From Turnera subulata (lineage: Eukaryota; Streptophyta; Magnoliopsida; Malpighiales; Passifloraceae), in contig JAKUCV010001050.1 in the NCBI GenBank assembly GCA_028386065.3, positions 17,831 to 81,830 of the forward strand: a stretch of 64,000 nt of DNA, read 5' to 3'. The first letter of the stretch is position 1; every line of letters begins with the position of its first letter. Shown one piece after another: positions 22,707 to 33,765 of the stretch. Under the pieces are notes generated by a model that did not search any database, was not told the origin of the DNA, and saw nothing but the letters and a program-made list of their open reading frames with translations. The translations under genes were made by a program, and so were the position numbers.

Positions 22707-24175
22707 CCAACTTCAAGTTGGTGTCAGCTTCAGGCTGCAATGTGTGCCAGCTTCAGACTGGTATATGTGCCAGCTTCAGGCTGGATATGATAACATGGGA
22801 AAATTATTTACCAGCTGTAAATTACATTTCTATCAGCTAACTTCCAGTTAGTCTCAGTTTCGGGCTGTGCAAACCGTGTATTTAATAACTTAAAAATATT
22901 AGCTTCAGGCTAATGCATTCCAGCTTCTGGATGGATATGGCAATTTCCAATAACCCGAATTTTTATATAGCACAATCTAAAGAACAATGCTGGTAAACTT
23001 TTCACAACTTTTTTGTTAGCTACAACAATAGCCTTTTAATATAGAGATATTCAACATCTCAGCTCTTGCAGAGCGTAAATATTTTACTCTTCTAGAGCAC
23101 ATTATACTACAATAAAACTTGTGCTCTTCCGGAGCTTAATATATACTCTTCTAGAGCGTAATAAACTTATGCTCTTCTAGAGCATATTAATCCTCTTCTC
23201 ATTTTTAGGTTGTACAATCATATATTACTTATGAATAATTTTCACTCTATTAAATACGGAATATGTCACGCATTGTCTTCAAGACAAATGCCAGAGTCAT
23301 TAAAACAATGGATTCATGTTCATATTAAGAATTTAATAATAACATGCATGTAATTATAACAATTAATAATAAAGTTGAACATAAAATAAGAACATTCAAT
23401 ATTGGCTTATACCTTCAGGGTATATTGGCATCCACACATATAATTCTCCCCCTGTGGATGTCAATTTGTGCATTGTTTTCGAGACTAATGCTTAAGGCAT
23501 TCATTTATTTCGTATTCCATACTCTTCAGGAGCGTAAGCTTATGATCTTCTGGATCATAGTTGAGCTTGTGTTCATCAAAATTATTACATACAATCACAT
23601 TCACTTCAGGGAATGGACCAGGGCCAATTCAACAAGATCCATAATTTTTTTATTATTGTAAGTGGGAGTTTCTGTACTAGATCATTTTAAAAATATGTAT
23701 TCTTCAGAAACATATTCGGATTTATGCTCTTCTGGAGCATGATAATCTTATTTCTCTTTTTTTAGTTATATTGACATCCACATATATAATTCTCCCCCTG
23801 TGGATGTCAACTTGGCATGGTCTTCGGGACTAAAAACGTAAGGCATTATTCGAGAAACAATTATAAATTAATGAAAAGTAAATAAATTAGATCGCAACGC
23901 GTAATAATATAAATTGATCATAAAATAAATTGAATATAAAATAAATTGCTCCTTCAGGGTAAGCAAGTATAATTTCAATATCCATCTACGTGATGGTCAT
24001 ACAATATCCATCTTCTTGATGGTTATACAACGTCCACCTTCTGGTGGTTTATGTTTTTATTCTTAATTTTCCTTTTGAGGGATCTTCAGGATCTTTTGAA
24101 CGGTAAGACTTCGAGTCTTCGTTGTATTTTCCTTTATTGAGTCTGCTGGACTCTTATATTTAGTCTACCAGACTA
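22707..24175 (-). repeat. Hairpin array with NNGAA loops in copia element C
   Basis: More than twenty short stem-loops lie here. Read on the plus strand they have the form stem-TTCNN-stem, so on the sense (minus) strand the loop is NNGAA. Examples with perfect stems are 22707-22721, 22725-22737, 22770-22784, 22837-22851, 22899-22913, 23123-23135, 23169-23185, 23408-23424, 23541-23559 (7 pairs), 23724-23740, 24008-24022, 24081-24093 and 24105-24119. Two nearby stem-loops, 24139-24153 and 24161-24175, have perfect stems but other loops. Stems of 4-7 pairs differ while the loop pattern is kept. The same order recurs in copia element D. Confidence 0.85.
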
Positions 24176-25509
24176 TTATCATATAAATTCCTGTCCTCAT
24201 TTAATACCCATAACAAATTTCTTCCGGAAATTTTGAGGGTCTTAAATTCAAATATCATAATTTAATAAGGAAATGCTTAATTAAAATAAATAAGCAAGGG
24301 GCCTATAATAAATTACCCCAAGTAAAATAAATGACAGGAAATTAAATGATGGGCCTAGTACGAGCCCATATTAAGCATAAAATTAAAGGCAAGGTAATTA
24401 AATACAATGGGCCCTTTTATAGCCCAATTAAAAATAAATGCCTGAAAATTAAATGCGATGGGCCTTTTTATTAATTAGCCCAATAAAAATTAAATTGCTG
24501 AAAAATAAATGCAATGGGCCTATAGCGAACCCAATAAAAATTAAATTTCAGCAAAATAAAAGCGATGGGCCTTATACGAGCCCAAAAAAAAAAATGTAAA
24601 GAAATAGGCGGCTTAGCCGGCCATTATGGGCCTTTCATGAGCCCAAATAAAGCATAAATAAAATTAAAACATAAATTTAAATGCAGTGGGCCCTTTAATA
24701 GCCCAATCGGAATTTAAATAAAAACAAAAAAATATGCTTACTCGATAAATCTTTCAGCAATAATACATATAATATATATTACTAATATCCGGTTACTATT
24801 CCGGTATGTATATGCCATTAGCCTTCTGGGCTTGGCGGGGAAAAACCCAAGGCGTCGGATTCCGATCGAACACTTCGGGGTTCGTCGGATCGGCCAAAAA
24901 CGCTATTCACGGTTGCTAGATCGGTCAAAATTACTATTCATGCCTTCTGGGCTTGCCGGGAAATAACCCGAGGTATAAAATTCCGGCCAAACACTTCGGG
25001 GTTCGCCGGGAAAAATTCGAGGTTTCAAATTCCGGCCAAAATCACTATTCACGATCGCCGGAAATTACTATTCACCGTGCCAGATAATTTTCCGATGCAC
25101 TAAATTCCGGCCGAGCACTTCGGGGCTTGCCGGGAAAATCCGTAGATGCTAAATTCCGTGTTCGTCGGAACCCGACCAGACACTGTTCACGCCGGATTCC
25201 GGCCAAAAATCACTGTTCACGTGAATTCTCCATTAACAACATTACAATCCCAACAACAATTCACAGCAACAATTAAAACAACAACAACAAACATCCATCT
25301 CCCATCCACAATCAACCAAAATGAAATAAACACAATAATCAACCAAAAACAAATAAACACAATAATCAACTAAAATCAAATAAACACAATAAACACAGCA
25401 TCCAATCACAATCAATCATCAACAACAAAAAAACAATTAAAAGCAATCCAACCCGAAAAATAGTGGAAATAAACAACAGGAATGAAAAACAAAACAAAAA
25501 AAAAATTTT

Positions 25510-26070
25510 GCCATTACAGTTCATGGGTCGTCGCCGCCGGCGACGGACAGGAGGCAGGAGGGGCTCTGCAGGTCGGCGGGTCGGCGAGGCAGCGGTGCAG
25601 GCGGTGTCGCGGCAGGTGGAAGGAGGCGCGAGCACGGTGGGGCTGCAAAGAGGAGGCTCTGGTGGACGGCATGAGGCACGCGACCCGACTTGTGGAGGCG
25701 TGACCCATCACGGCTGCGGCGGGTGACGTGACCACGGCGAGCAGCAGCAGGGCGGCAACGACCTCGACTGGGCGACGGCTGAAGAGCGTCGCGGTGGCAC
25801 TGCACCCAGTGGCGGAAGACGAGTGGAAAGGAGACAGACCCGGTGGTGGCAAAAACCGGGTCCAGATCCGCCGTCGGGTCGAGTGCTGTCGGCGGCGCGT
25901 CGGGCGGCGTCTGAGGATGGGACCAGTTGGGCTAGGTCGGAGACGGCGCGGAGTATAGGATGGCGGTGGTGGTGTCGCTCACGGCGGCATGAAAGACGGC
26001 GCCGGAAGACGTTGACGGAACCCGGATTTTTTCTTTTTCTTTGGCCGTTTTCTGGTTTCATCTTCTTCCT
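25510..26070 (-). other. GC-rich leader of copia element C
   Basis: A 560-base GC-rich block just inside the 5' LTR contrasts with the AT-rich remainder. It is open in several frames on both strands, as expected for GC-rich DNA lacking stop codons, and I cannot assign a product. Copia element D lacks it, so it may be captured host sequence. Confidence 0.45.
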
Positions 26071-26104
26071 CTCCTGCCGGGTTTTATCACGGCTCGGTAG
26101 AGAT

Positions 26105-26122
26105 GTTATCGTGCTGATAACG
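26105..26122 (-). other. Primer-binding site of copia element C
   Basis: On the minus strand CGTTATCAGCACGATAAC directly follows the 5' LTR. Copia element D has the same CGTTATCAGCACGA core. I do not assign the tRNA. Confidence 0.6.
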
Positions 26123-26369
26123 TGTTATAAATTAACTAGAATTCAGAAGTGATTTGGAGGAAGGAGAAGAATTTGAGAGGAAGAGGAAGAAATGATGGAA
26201 AAAGGAGATCGGGAGGGGGGAACCAGGTTTCAACCCATCTTTCATTTTTTCTAATTTAATCTTCATCTCTTACAAATATATATATATATAATAAAGAGTA
26301 TATATATGGTATGTATAACAATGATATACATACATGTATAATACAATGTATAATACAATATTTATAACA
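26123..26369 (-). repeat. 5' LTR of copia element C
   Basis: 247 bases. It begins and ends with the TGTTATAAAT and ATTTATAACA inverted ends and has a shorter TA run than its partner. Confidence 0.85.
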
Positions 26370-26549
26370 TTAGCATATATTTAACATCCTTATAACTTTA
26401 ACCTCTAAGCACACCTTATAACAAATATTTTCAGTATACAAATCAATCTCGTTCGTCTGGTCGCCGTACCACTGTGGATAATGCATTTACATTTTGGATT
26501 GAGTTGACAACTACTACTACATCTTGGAGTGGGCCGAATATATAATATA

Positions 26550-27056
26550 TGTTATAAATAAATTATGGTGAATGTCATTGTTACCATCCAGTAAAACTGA
26601 TTTTTACCATATCTGAATTTATTCCTGGTAAATACTTTACTCATACACCAAATTTCTATTTGAAATTATCTCTTTAGCTAATTATCCTCCATAATTCCAT
26701 TTGTCATAATCCTAATATCATCTTCCTTTACCTAACATTCCTTTGATTTTATCCTTTTAAATTAATCATACTTATTTATTTTTATCCTCCCATTTCCAAC
26801 TATAAATACCCCTTCATTCCTTCACTTTTATATACTTACATCCTACCATAAGATTACTCTCTTTATTTCCATACACATACACCTCTCCTCTCCATCTCCC
26901 TTCATCTACATTTTATTAATCTTCATTATTACTATTACTATCAAACTTATATTATTACTATTAATGGTGTATTACTTCCATCAAGGTTAGATTATTACCT
27001 TGATCAAGCTTGTATCATTCCATCAAGAAGTGAATTTCTCCCCCAATTTTATAACA
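26550..27056 (+). repeat. 5' LTR of copia element D
   Basis: 507 bases. A TATA-like ACTATAAATACCCC lies near 26801-26814, placing the transcription start in the second half. CGTTATCAGCACGAG, the primer-binding site, follows at 27057. Confidence 0.9.
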
Positions 27057-27573
27057 CGTTATCAGCACGAGTCTCTACTCTATTAAGGTATTTATTTCTA
27101 AAACTTTTCTTATTACTACTTTCATCCTTTCTATATATGTTATATATTCTTTATTATTATGCTATATATTACTGCTGAAAGATTTATCGAGTAAGCAAAT
27201 TTTATATTTTTATTTAAATTATGATTGGGCTATTAAAAGGCCCATGTGTTAGTATGATATATTATATATTACTGCTGAAAGATTTATTTATGTTTTTATT
27301 TAAATTATGAATGGGCTATTAAAAGGCCCATTGCATTTAATTTTTCGCTTTAATTTCATTTATACTTCGCTTGGGCTCATACAAGGCCCATCACATTTAA
27401 TTTGCATTTATTTATTTTAAATTGGGCTAATTAATAATAGGCCCATGATTATTTATTTTATTTAAATCTTTTATTTCCTTAATTTTGGAATTATGTTAAT
27501 GTTACAAATATTGGAAGCCCTTAAAATTTTCGGAAGAAATTTGTTATGGGCATCGAATGCATTTAAATGCAAA

Positions 27574-28037
27574 TCGTCTCGAAGACGCAATAAAAGAGAA
27601 TATAAAGCAAAGACTGGATGTCTTACTGCTAAAAGATCCCGCAGATCTTTGAGGAAAATTGAAGAAAAATATGCCCACCAGAAGATGGATATTATACGAC
27701 CACCAGAAGATGGATATTGTTCTTGCTTACCCTGAAGGCGCAAGTCATTTTTTTTATTGAAAACTTTTGTTTTACGTTCTGTTTAATTATTATTTATTAT
27801 ATTCTATTTTATTATGTTTACTTTACTGTTATTGTAATCGTTTGTAGAATAACGGCTCAGGCATTTGTCCTGGAGACAATGCAAGTTGACATCCAAGGGG
27901 GAGAGTTATATGTGTGGATGTCAACTATTTTACATAACATGTACAATCTCAAAAATGTGAAAAAGATTGAATATGTTCTTGAAGAACGCATACTTTACTA
28001 TGATCTAGAAGATCATATATTTACGCTCTGGAAGAGC
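27574..28037 (+). repeat. Hairpin array with NNGAA loops in copia element D (first block)
   Basis: Stem-loops homologous in order to those of element C: 27575-27587 (CGTC, loop TCGAA), 27632-27650 (7 pairs, loop CCGCA), 27975-27987 (GTTC, loop TTGAA), 27999-28017 (TATGATC, loop TAGAA) and 28025-28037 (GCTC, loop TGGAA). A second block at 29288-29424 includes 29393-29405 (CAGC, loop TCGAA) and 29408-29424 (ATCAAC, loop TAGAA). Confidence 0.8.
27884..27926 (+). other. Long hairpin with polypurine loop in copia element D
   Basis: Twelve perfect pairs (AGTTGACATCCA with TGGATGTCAACT) enclose a loop beginning AGGGGGAGAG. Element C has two equivalents on the minus strand, 23425-23464 (one wobble) and 23771-23810 (12 perfect pairs), both with a GGGGGAG loop. 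The purine loop looks like a polypurine tract and could act as an internal plus-strand primer. Confidence 0.6.
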
Positions 28038-28287
28038 AAATACTCTTGAAAAGTACAGAAACTCCCACTTAGAGTAATAAAAGAAATTATTATGGATCCC
28101 GTCAGATTGACTCTGCTCTATTCACTGAAGCGAATAAGACAGTATAATTAATTATGCCTGTGGCCGTGAATGAGATTATAATGTCAAGGCTAAGGGAAAA
28201 CATGCATATTATTATTGCATAATGGATCCATAACTGGAGAACATTCACAAAGAGGAATTGTTCTCATACATAAGTTGAAATAATTAT

Positions 28288-28971
28288 TTATCTGTTGGGT
28301 ACAATATTGACTCTAAAACTCTGAGCCTCGTTGTTGATGTTGACCCTAACACTGTCGTTCCAGGAGAACCACATGCCACCCATATTGTTTTCTCCAAGTA
28401 TCTCAAACCGATTCATTGCAGGAAAACGAAGTGGGATTACACCATGATTTTCTCCTGCTTGCCACAAAGTCTCAGTAATCAGTACCATGTTGGGCTTGTA
28501 CTGATTTTTTAGATCCCTTAAGGTACGTACAAAATCTTGGGACCTTCTTACTACACCCCTACAATTCCATAGTAGAAGTCGTACCTTAGGCCATGTAGGT
28601 GGTAACCCAGTCACCCTTGGGACGCTCCGAGCCATCATGGAAACCTGATAATAACTGCTTTGATTTAAAATTTGACATGAAGGCTCTAGCTGAAATTCCT
28701 GCAGTCTATCAGATATGGAAAACATAATAGAGTTAGCAGAGCCATAAAAGGAAGCCCTTAGATTGCTTTGGTCCTCTAGGAAGAATGTTTCTTCCATAGG
28801 AGTTACAAAGAACCTAGATGAATAAAGCTCATCAACAAACACTAAACGAGGAATTCTCACCAAATCATTCGGTAATTCCTCTTGCTGCTCATTCACCATA
28901 CTATAAGCTAACCTATTCCTTCTTTCTAGAGAGGCACCCTCAACAAAGAAAACAGTAGCTGAGGAAGGCAT
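28288..28971 (-). CDS. Antisense 227-aa ORF: novel domain fused to an endonuclease-like N-terminus
   Basis: An intact 227-codon frame on the minus strand of copia element D, 684 nt including the stop. Residues 1-125 match no family that I know. Residues about 130-210 resemble the beginning of the exonuclease-endonuclease-phosphatase domain of plant LINE-type proteins: LLLWNCRG (Asn of motif I, residues 132-139), then NMVLITET with the metal-binding Glu (residue 167), then a GGMWFSW segment. The protein stops before the His and Asp motifs of the C-terminal half, so cleavage activity is unlikely. A homologue of identical length lies antisense in an unrelated chromovirus-type element (46845-47528), about 70% identical by eye. 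A TATA-like box lies at 29033-29040. Function unknown. Confidence 0.8.
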   Translation of the reverse strand: MPSSATVFFVEGASLERRNRLAYSMVNEQQEELPNDLVRIPRLVFVDELYSSRFFVTPMEETFFLEDQSNLRASFYGSANSIMFSISDRLQEFQLEPSCQILNQSSYYQVSMMARSVPRVTGLPPTWPKVRLLLWNCRGVVRRSQDFVRTLRDLKNQYKPNMVLITETLWQAGENHGVIPLRFPAMNRFEILGENNMGGMWFSWNDSVRVNINNEAQSFRVNIVPNR

Positions 28972-29032
28972 TTTTCATGTCTTGTTGAGTCTTCTGAGTT
29001 TTTCTGCATCTTCCTGTCTCAACCGCCTCCCC

Positions 29033-29250
29033 TTCTTATAGTCTGAGATTAGATAGCTAGGTGTCAGGTTTTCAAATGTGGACCCTCTTTCTGTCTCCGA
29101 AAAGATCCAGAAAATTTTTTGATAATTAAAAATTTTGCATTATTTGTCAGTAAACTCCAAAGATTTTCAATCTTCAAAGTTTTGCTTTTGGAAAAGTTTG
29201 CCACTACTTTAATTATTGCTCAATAATTCTGATCTTTTTTGACATAAGTG
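29033..29250 (-). promoter_or_regulatory. Putative promoter of the 227-aa ORF
   Basis: On the minus strand ACTATAAGAAGGGG lies 60-70 bases before the ATG. Further upstream, a stretch with AAAGCAAAACTTTG matches the region upstream of the homologous ORF in the element at 43740-51843 (CAAAAAGCAAAACTTG). The shared unit is therefore a gene with its upstream sequence, not only an ORF. Confidence 0.5.
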
Positions 29251-29819
29251 GCACAAATAAGCCTAAAACTGACACACGTATTGAAGCCTGAAGCTAGCAG
29301 TTGAGTAACTGAAACTTACCATATCCAGCCAGAAGCCGGAATGCATTAGCCTGAAGCTAGCAATTTTTAAGTGTTTAAATACACAGTTTGCACAGCTCGA
29401 AGCTGAGATCAACTAGAAGTTGATTATTGGATATCTTGTTTGGCATGACCGATTGGGCCATCCCGGATCAATAGTGATGCGCGACATTTATTCTTGGTTA
29501 TTTATTAAAAAACCAAAAGTTTTTACAATCAATGAATTTCCATGTGTTAGTTTACTGCGAAAATTAATTGTTTGGCCTTCCTAAGATGAGGTTGGCCTAG
29601 AACCACCAGCAATTTTAGGAATAATTCAGGGACATGTATGCAGACTGATAAATCTGCCGTGTTGACCATCTAGGTAATTTTTTATGATGCATCGACTAGA
29701 TGGTCTATTGTGTGATGCAAGTTGGCATTGTGCGCACTTATTTTAATGATTAAGCCACTTGCGGGTACATATCCCTACTTATGTTATTAGACTATATGTC
29801 TAGATAATGCTGGTATATT

Positions 29820-31240
29820 TTTTCAATGGAAAATGTATATCATTGCAATAAACCCAAAAAGATCTGGGCGAACATTTCCAATTGATTGCAGCACCATTGT
29901 TAATGAAATATTGCTGTTTGAGAAATTGGTATTTTTACATGCAGCAGCACTTGCGTGCATCAAGCCAACAAGTTATCATAAGGTCTCCCCATTTAATTGG
30001 TTCATGGTCACGAACCTAGTAACTCCCATCTTCGGACCGTTGGTTGTACAGTATATAATGTTCTACCACAGTATAGTAAAATTGGTCTTTAAAGAAGACT
30101 GGGAATATATGTTGTGTATGTTGGGTATGAATCTCAATAAATCATTGACTAGTGATTGGAGATTTGTTTATTGTTAATTTAATAAAAGAGTTTACCCAAC
30201 ATCAGGGGGAGAAAATAAGCAGCTAGATCAAGATATTACTGAAATGTTATTCAATGCTTAGTTTTGATCCTCAAATGAATTCGTATGAACATGAAGTTCA
30301 GAAGATGATTCATTTGCAAAATATTTTGTCAATTGCAAGACACATAAAGTGACCAATTCTTATATACCAGCTGCAAATGCTCCTGTTCAAATTAATGTTC
30401 CAGAAGAACAAGTATAATATGCAAATGAATCTAAAGTATACTAGAAGCATAGAATATACTCGGTTCCAAAAGAAAACAAAATTCTCGATAGAGAAAAAGG
30501 AGCAAAGAGATAATGTGGCCCCAATAAGAAAATAAGACGTCCAGTAGAGGTTCATATTAAAAGTCCTCAAGAAGAGGAAAATCCTCCAGAAGAGGTTTTT
30601 CTGACAAAATTGATAAAGTTCCAGAAGTAACTCAGGTACCTGAAATAAATGAGTATGATGAGATCTCAACTACAATGTCAGAAATAAGAAGGAACCGACG
30701 TGAAATAACCGTCGATGGAATACTATTTTTATTTATTTTATATAGCGCTAAATATTTTGAAATAAAATGAGGATCATGAACCTACATCTATTGATGAATG
30801 TAGGCGCAGTATGATTGGCCAAATTGAGAAACATGATTAAGACTGTGTTAGAATCGCTTGTGAAGCGAGATATTTTCCGGACCTGTAGTCCGTTGTGAAA
30901 CAAGATACTATCCGGTCCTGTAGTCCGTACACCAAATGGTGTGGAACCAGTCGATTTAAAATGGGTATTTGTGCAAAAAGAGAATTATAATAAAGAGATA
31001 CAAAGCACTGCTTATCGCACAAGGTTTTACCCAAACAACTTGGTATTAATTGTGAGGAGATAGATATACTCCCCTGTGGTGGATGCAATTATTTTTGGTA
31101 AGTCTGGCATAATGTGAAAAGAATTAGAGATGCATCATACAGCCTACATCTGTGGATCCATAAGTCATGACATATACACGAGAATCCTTGAAGGATTCAC
31201 GTTGCCTGAAGCAACTAATTCCCGGGATATATATATTTAG
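29820..31240 (+). pseudogene. Decayed copia pol of element D (integrase end to reverse transcriptase)
   Basis: Short open pieces in changing frames. Recognisable stretches are a glutamate-rich linker near 30560-30620 and the reverse-transcriptase start with a VRTPNGVEPVDLKWVF-like block near 30925-30975, followed by degraded YSPVVD (31060-31080) and ILEGF (31180-31200) segments. No complete domain remains. Confidence 0.6.
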
Positions 31241-31694
31241 TTAAACTAAATTGATCTTTACGTGGTTTGAGCCAATTTGGATATGTGATGTATAATTATT
31301 TTTGCATATATGCTCTATGTGTTTTATTTAATCAGTATATGTGTGAATTTATTATTATTGTTGCTTATGTTTATGATTTAGATCTATATGTGAAGTTTTC
31401 ATTATTTTTGTGATCAGAATACTATTGGAACTCCTGAAGAGGTTTCCAAATCCGTGCTATATTTAAGAAAAAAAGTTTAAGATAAAAAATTTTGAAAAGA
31501 TTAGAATAATTGATTGGTCTTAAAGTACCACATCACACTGCAATTTATCTTGCTAGTAACATAAAGCCTGAAGCTTTTGCTATAAATTTATTTGCAAAAT
31601 ATAATTTTGCTCTAACATATTTATATTGGAATATAATATATAAATACATATTCTATTATTTTGGTATATGGAATTATTTTAACCTTGTGAGGCC

Positions 31695-32114
31695 AAGGTG
31701 CATCTAGTTGGTTTTGCAGATATAGGTCTTTTATTTGATCCACATAAAGCACAGGCAGATACATTAAGTATCGTGGTGACCAGAAAACAAAGTATCGTTG
31801 TTGCCTCTTCAAATAATGGAGAAATTGTGTTCATACATGAAGTTAGCCAAGAATCTTGGCTAAGATCGATGATGCAGTATTGTCAAGATTCATATGGATT
31901 AGTTAGCGAGGAAGATGTTTCAACGACGATTTATGAAGATAATGATAGCTACATTGCCCAATTGAAGGGAGGATACATCAAGAATCATTCAAGTAACAAT
32001 CTGGCAGATATATTTACAAAATCAGTTCCTACTGCAACTTTTGAAGAATTGATGAAGAAGATTGGTTTATGGAGGATTTCAGATATCAAGGGATGTCAAA
32101 ATCAGGGGGAGTAG
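31695..32114 (+). pseudogene. Copia RNase H remnant of element D
   Basis: An open frame of about 138 codons holds the copia RNase H landmarks GFADIG, a degraded middle, SSNNGEI, EDNDSYIAQLKGGYIK and NLADIFTKS. Compared with the family a block is missing between GGYIK and the NLADIFTKS end, and the SWRSTKQ-type stretch is degraded. It is the best-preserved coding piece in either copia element here but lacks essential parts. Confidence 0.75.
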
Positions 32115-32242
32115 AATACGCACTGCACTCTTTTTTCCTTCATCAAGTTTTTGTCCCACTGGGTTTTTCTTGGTAAGGTTTTTAACGAGGCAGTACTTCC
32201 TAAGCGTATTCTATCTAAGGTGCAATGACATTCAAGGGGGAG

Positions 32243-32749
32243 TGTTATAAATAAATTATGGTGAATGTCATTGTTACCATCCAGTAAAACTCATTTTTAC
32301 CATACCTGAATTTACCCCCAGAAAATACTTTACCCATACACCAAACTTCTACTTGGAGTTATCTCTTTGGCTAATTATCCTCTATAATTCTATTTGTCAT
32401 AATCCTAATATCATCTTCCTTTACCTAACATCCCTTTGATTTTATCCTTTTAAATTAATCATATTTATTTGTTTTTATCCTCCCATTTCCAACTATAAAT
32501 ACCCCTTCATTTCTTCACTTTTATATACTTACATCTTACCATAAGATTACTCTCTTCATTTCCATACACATACACCTCTCCTCTCCATCTCCCTTCATCT
32601 ACATTTTATTAATCTTCATTATTACTATTACTATCAAAGTTGTATTATTACTATTAATGATGTATTAGTTCAATCAAGGTTAGATTATTATCTTGATCAA
32701 GTTTATATCATTCCATCAAGAAGTGAATTTCTCTTCCAATTTTATAACA
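32243..32749 (+). repeat. 3' LTR of copia element D
   Basis: 507 bases. It is preceded by the polypurine tract TTCAAGGGGGAG at 32231-32242 and followed by the ATATA duplication. TATA-like ACTATAAATACCCC lies near 32495. Confidence 0.9.
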
Positions 32750-32754
32750 ATATA

Positions 32755-33765
32755 TGCACAGCATATATAAACTATAGAAAAATGACAAACGCTACGCTTG
32801 GGCCTCCTCCTATAGCCATAGGTAGCCTCCTGTGAAACGGTCCGCTAAACAGTAGTATTCGCTGCTCCTACTACTACAACTACTTCCAAATGTAGTAGCT
32901 AGGGATACAGCTAGCTAGCTAGCTACTACGATCCTAGCTACACTTGGCTTAGGACTTTTGCAAATTTGCAAACAAGCTTGTGATTCCACAACGGCACTCA
33001 ACCGGAGTCTCGAAATATGCAAACAACGAGAAAAACAAAAACAACAAACAACAAATCCTCTTTTAAGTCCAACACAAATAAATTCACACAAGCAATCGAT
33101 AGAAAAAAAAAAAAAAGGCAAAGCTAGTATTGGTTCCAGTTCCCTATCTCCCCTTGGCCTTTCCATTTGGCCCCTTCTTTCCTCTCCTTGATACCCCCTA
33201 GCTTTTTCTTTTTCTCCCTCACCACACCAATGATCCTTTTCTTACCAGGTATCATATCATAGCTAGTAACTAAAATACTACTACTATTTACAATGTGAAC
33301 TCTCAAATTCTTCTACCAATTTCCCAGTCAAACAAAGCCCCTCACTTTCTCTCAACGTAAACATTTAACAAGGCTCAAAACCCTGTATGTATCACCGACG
33401 ACAAAAACCACCTCCTCCTCCACTTTTGATCATATTACTATATGCAATGTGTTACTACCAAACTGGTATGTAATCCTATTTTATTTATGGGAAATCTTTG
33501 TCAGTCAAATAAAGTCAAAATCTCCTTACGTCCTTGTAGGTTAATTAATATTCCTTCTTTCTATATATATATATATACACACAACATCCAGCTGCCAGGT
33601 GTGGCCCTATAATACCCCGTGCCCTTCTTCCACACTTAATAGCTGCAATATATAGAGAGAGAGATATATACAGAGAGACAAACCTCTCTGCTTTACTTCG
33701 TTCTTCTTCCCTACTTCTCTTCCTTACCAAAACTTCCATTACCCACCAGAAACCAATAACCATAT
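32755..33765 (+). promoter_or_regulatory. Upstream region of the F-box gene
   Basis: About 1 kb free of recognisable transposons. A TA microsatellite (33560-33576) and TATAATACC near 33608 are possible core-promoter elements. A GA/TA-rich stretch (33648-33680) is probably in the 5' untranslated region. I cannot fix the transcription start. Confidence 0.45.

Larger units (their letters stand above)
20532..26369 (-). mobile_element. Copia-type LTR retrotransposon C, coding-dead (minus strand)
   Basis: Two LTRs (20532-20817 and 26123-26369) share the ends TGTTATAAATTAAC and ...TTTATAACA. The flanks TAAGC and TTAGC agree at four of five bases. Read on the minus strand: 5' LTR at 26369-26123, primer-binding site, GC-rich leader, long non-coding zone with a hairpin array, decayed reverse transcriptase, duplicated 3' untranslated segment, 3' LTR. 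The LTRs differ at only about three of the first 120 comparable bases, so insertion looks recent, although the polymerase is full of stops. Confidence 0.85.
26550..32749 (+). mobile_element. Copia-type LTR retrotransposon D, coding-dead, carrying an antisense ORF
   Basis: Equal 507-base LTRs (26550-27056 and 32243-32749) are flanked by perfect duplications ATATA (26545-26549 and 32750-32754). The internal region matches element C over the hairpin zone and reverse transcriptase, and additionally keeps an RNase H remnant. An antisense gene module (28288 to about 29250) lies inside it. The LTRs differ at roughly 6% of positions by eye, so this insertion is older than element C. Confidence 0.9.

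Noticed and set aside
25514..26061. Overlapping 75-117-codon frames on both strands
   Set aside because: GC-rich sequence with few stop codons in any frame. No domain or shared frame was seen, so it is listed only as a GC-rich leader.
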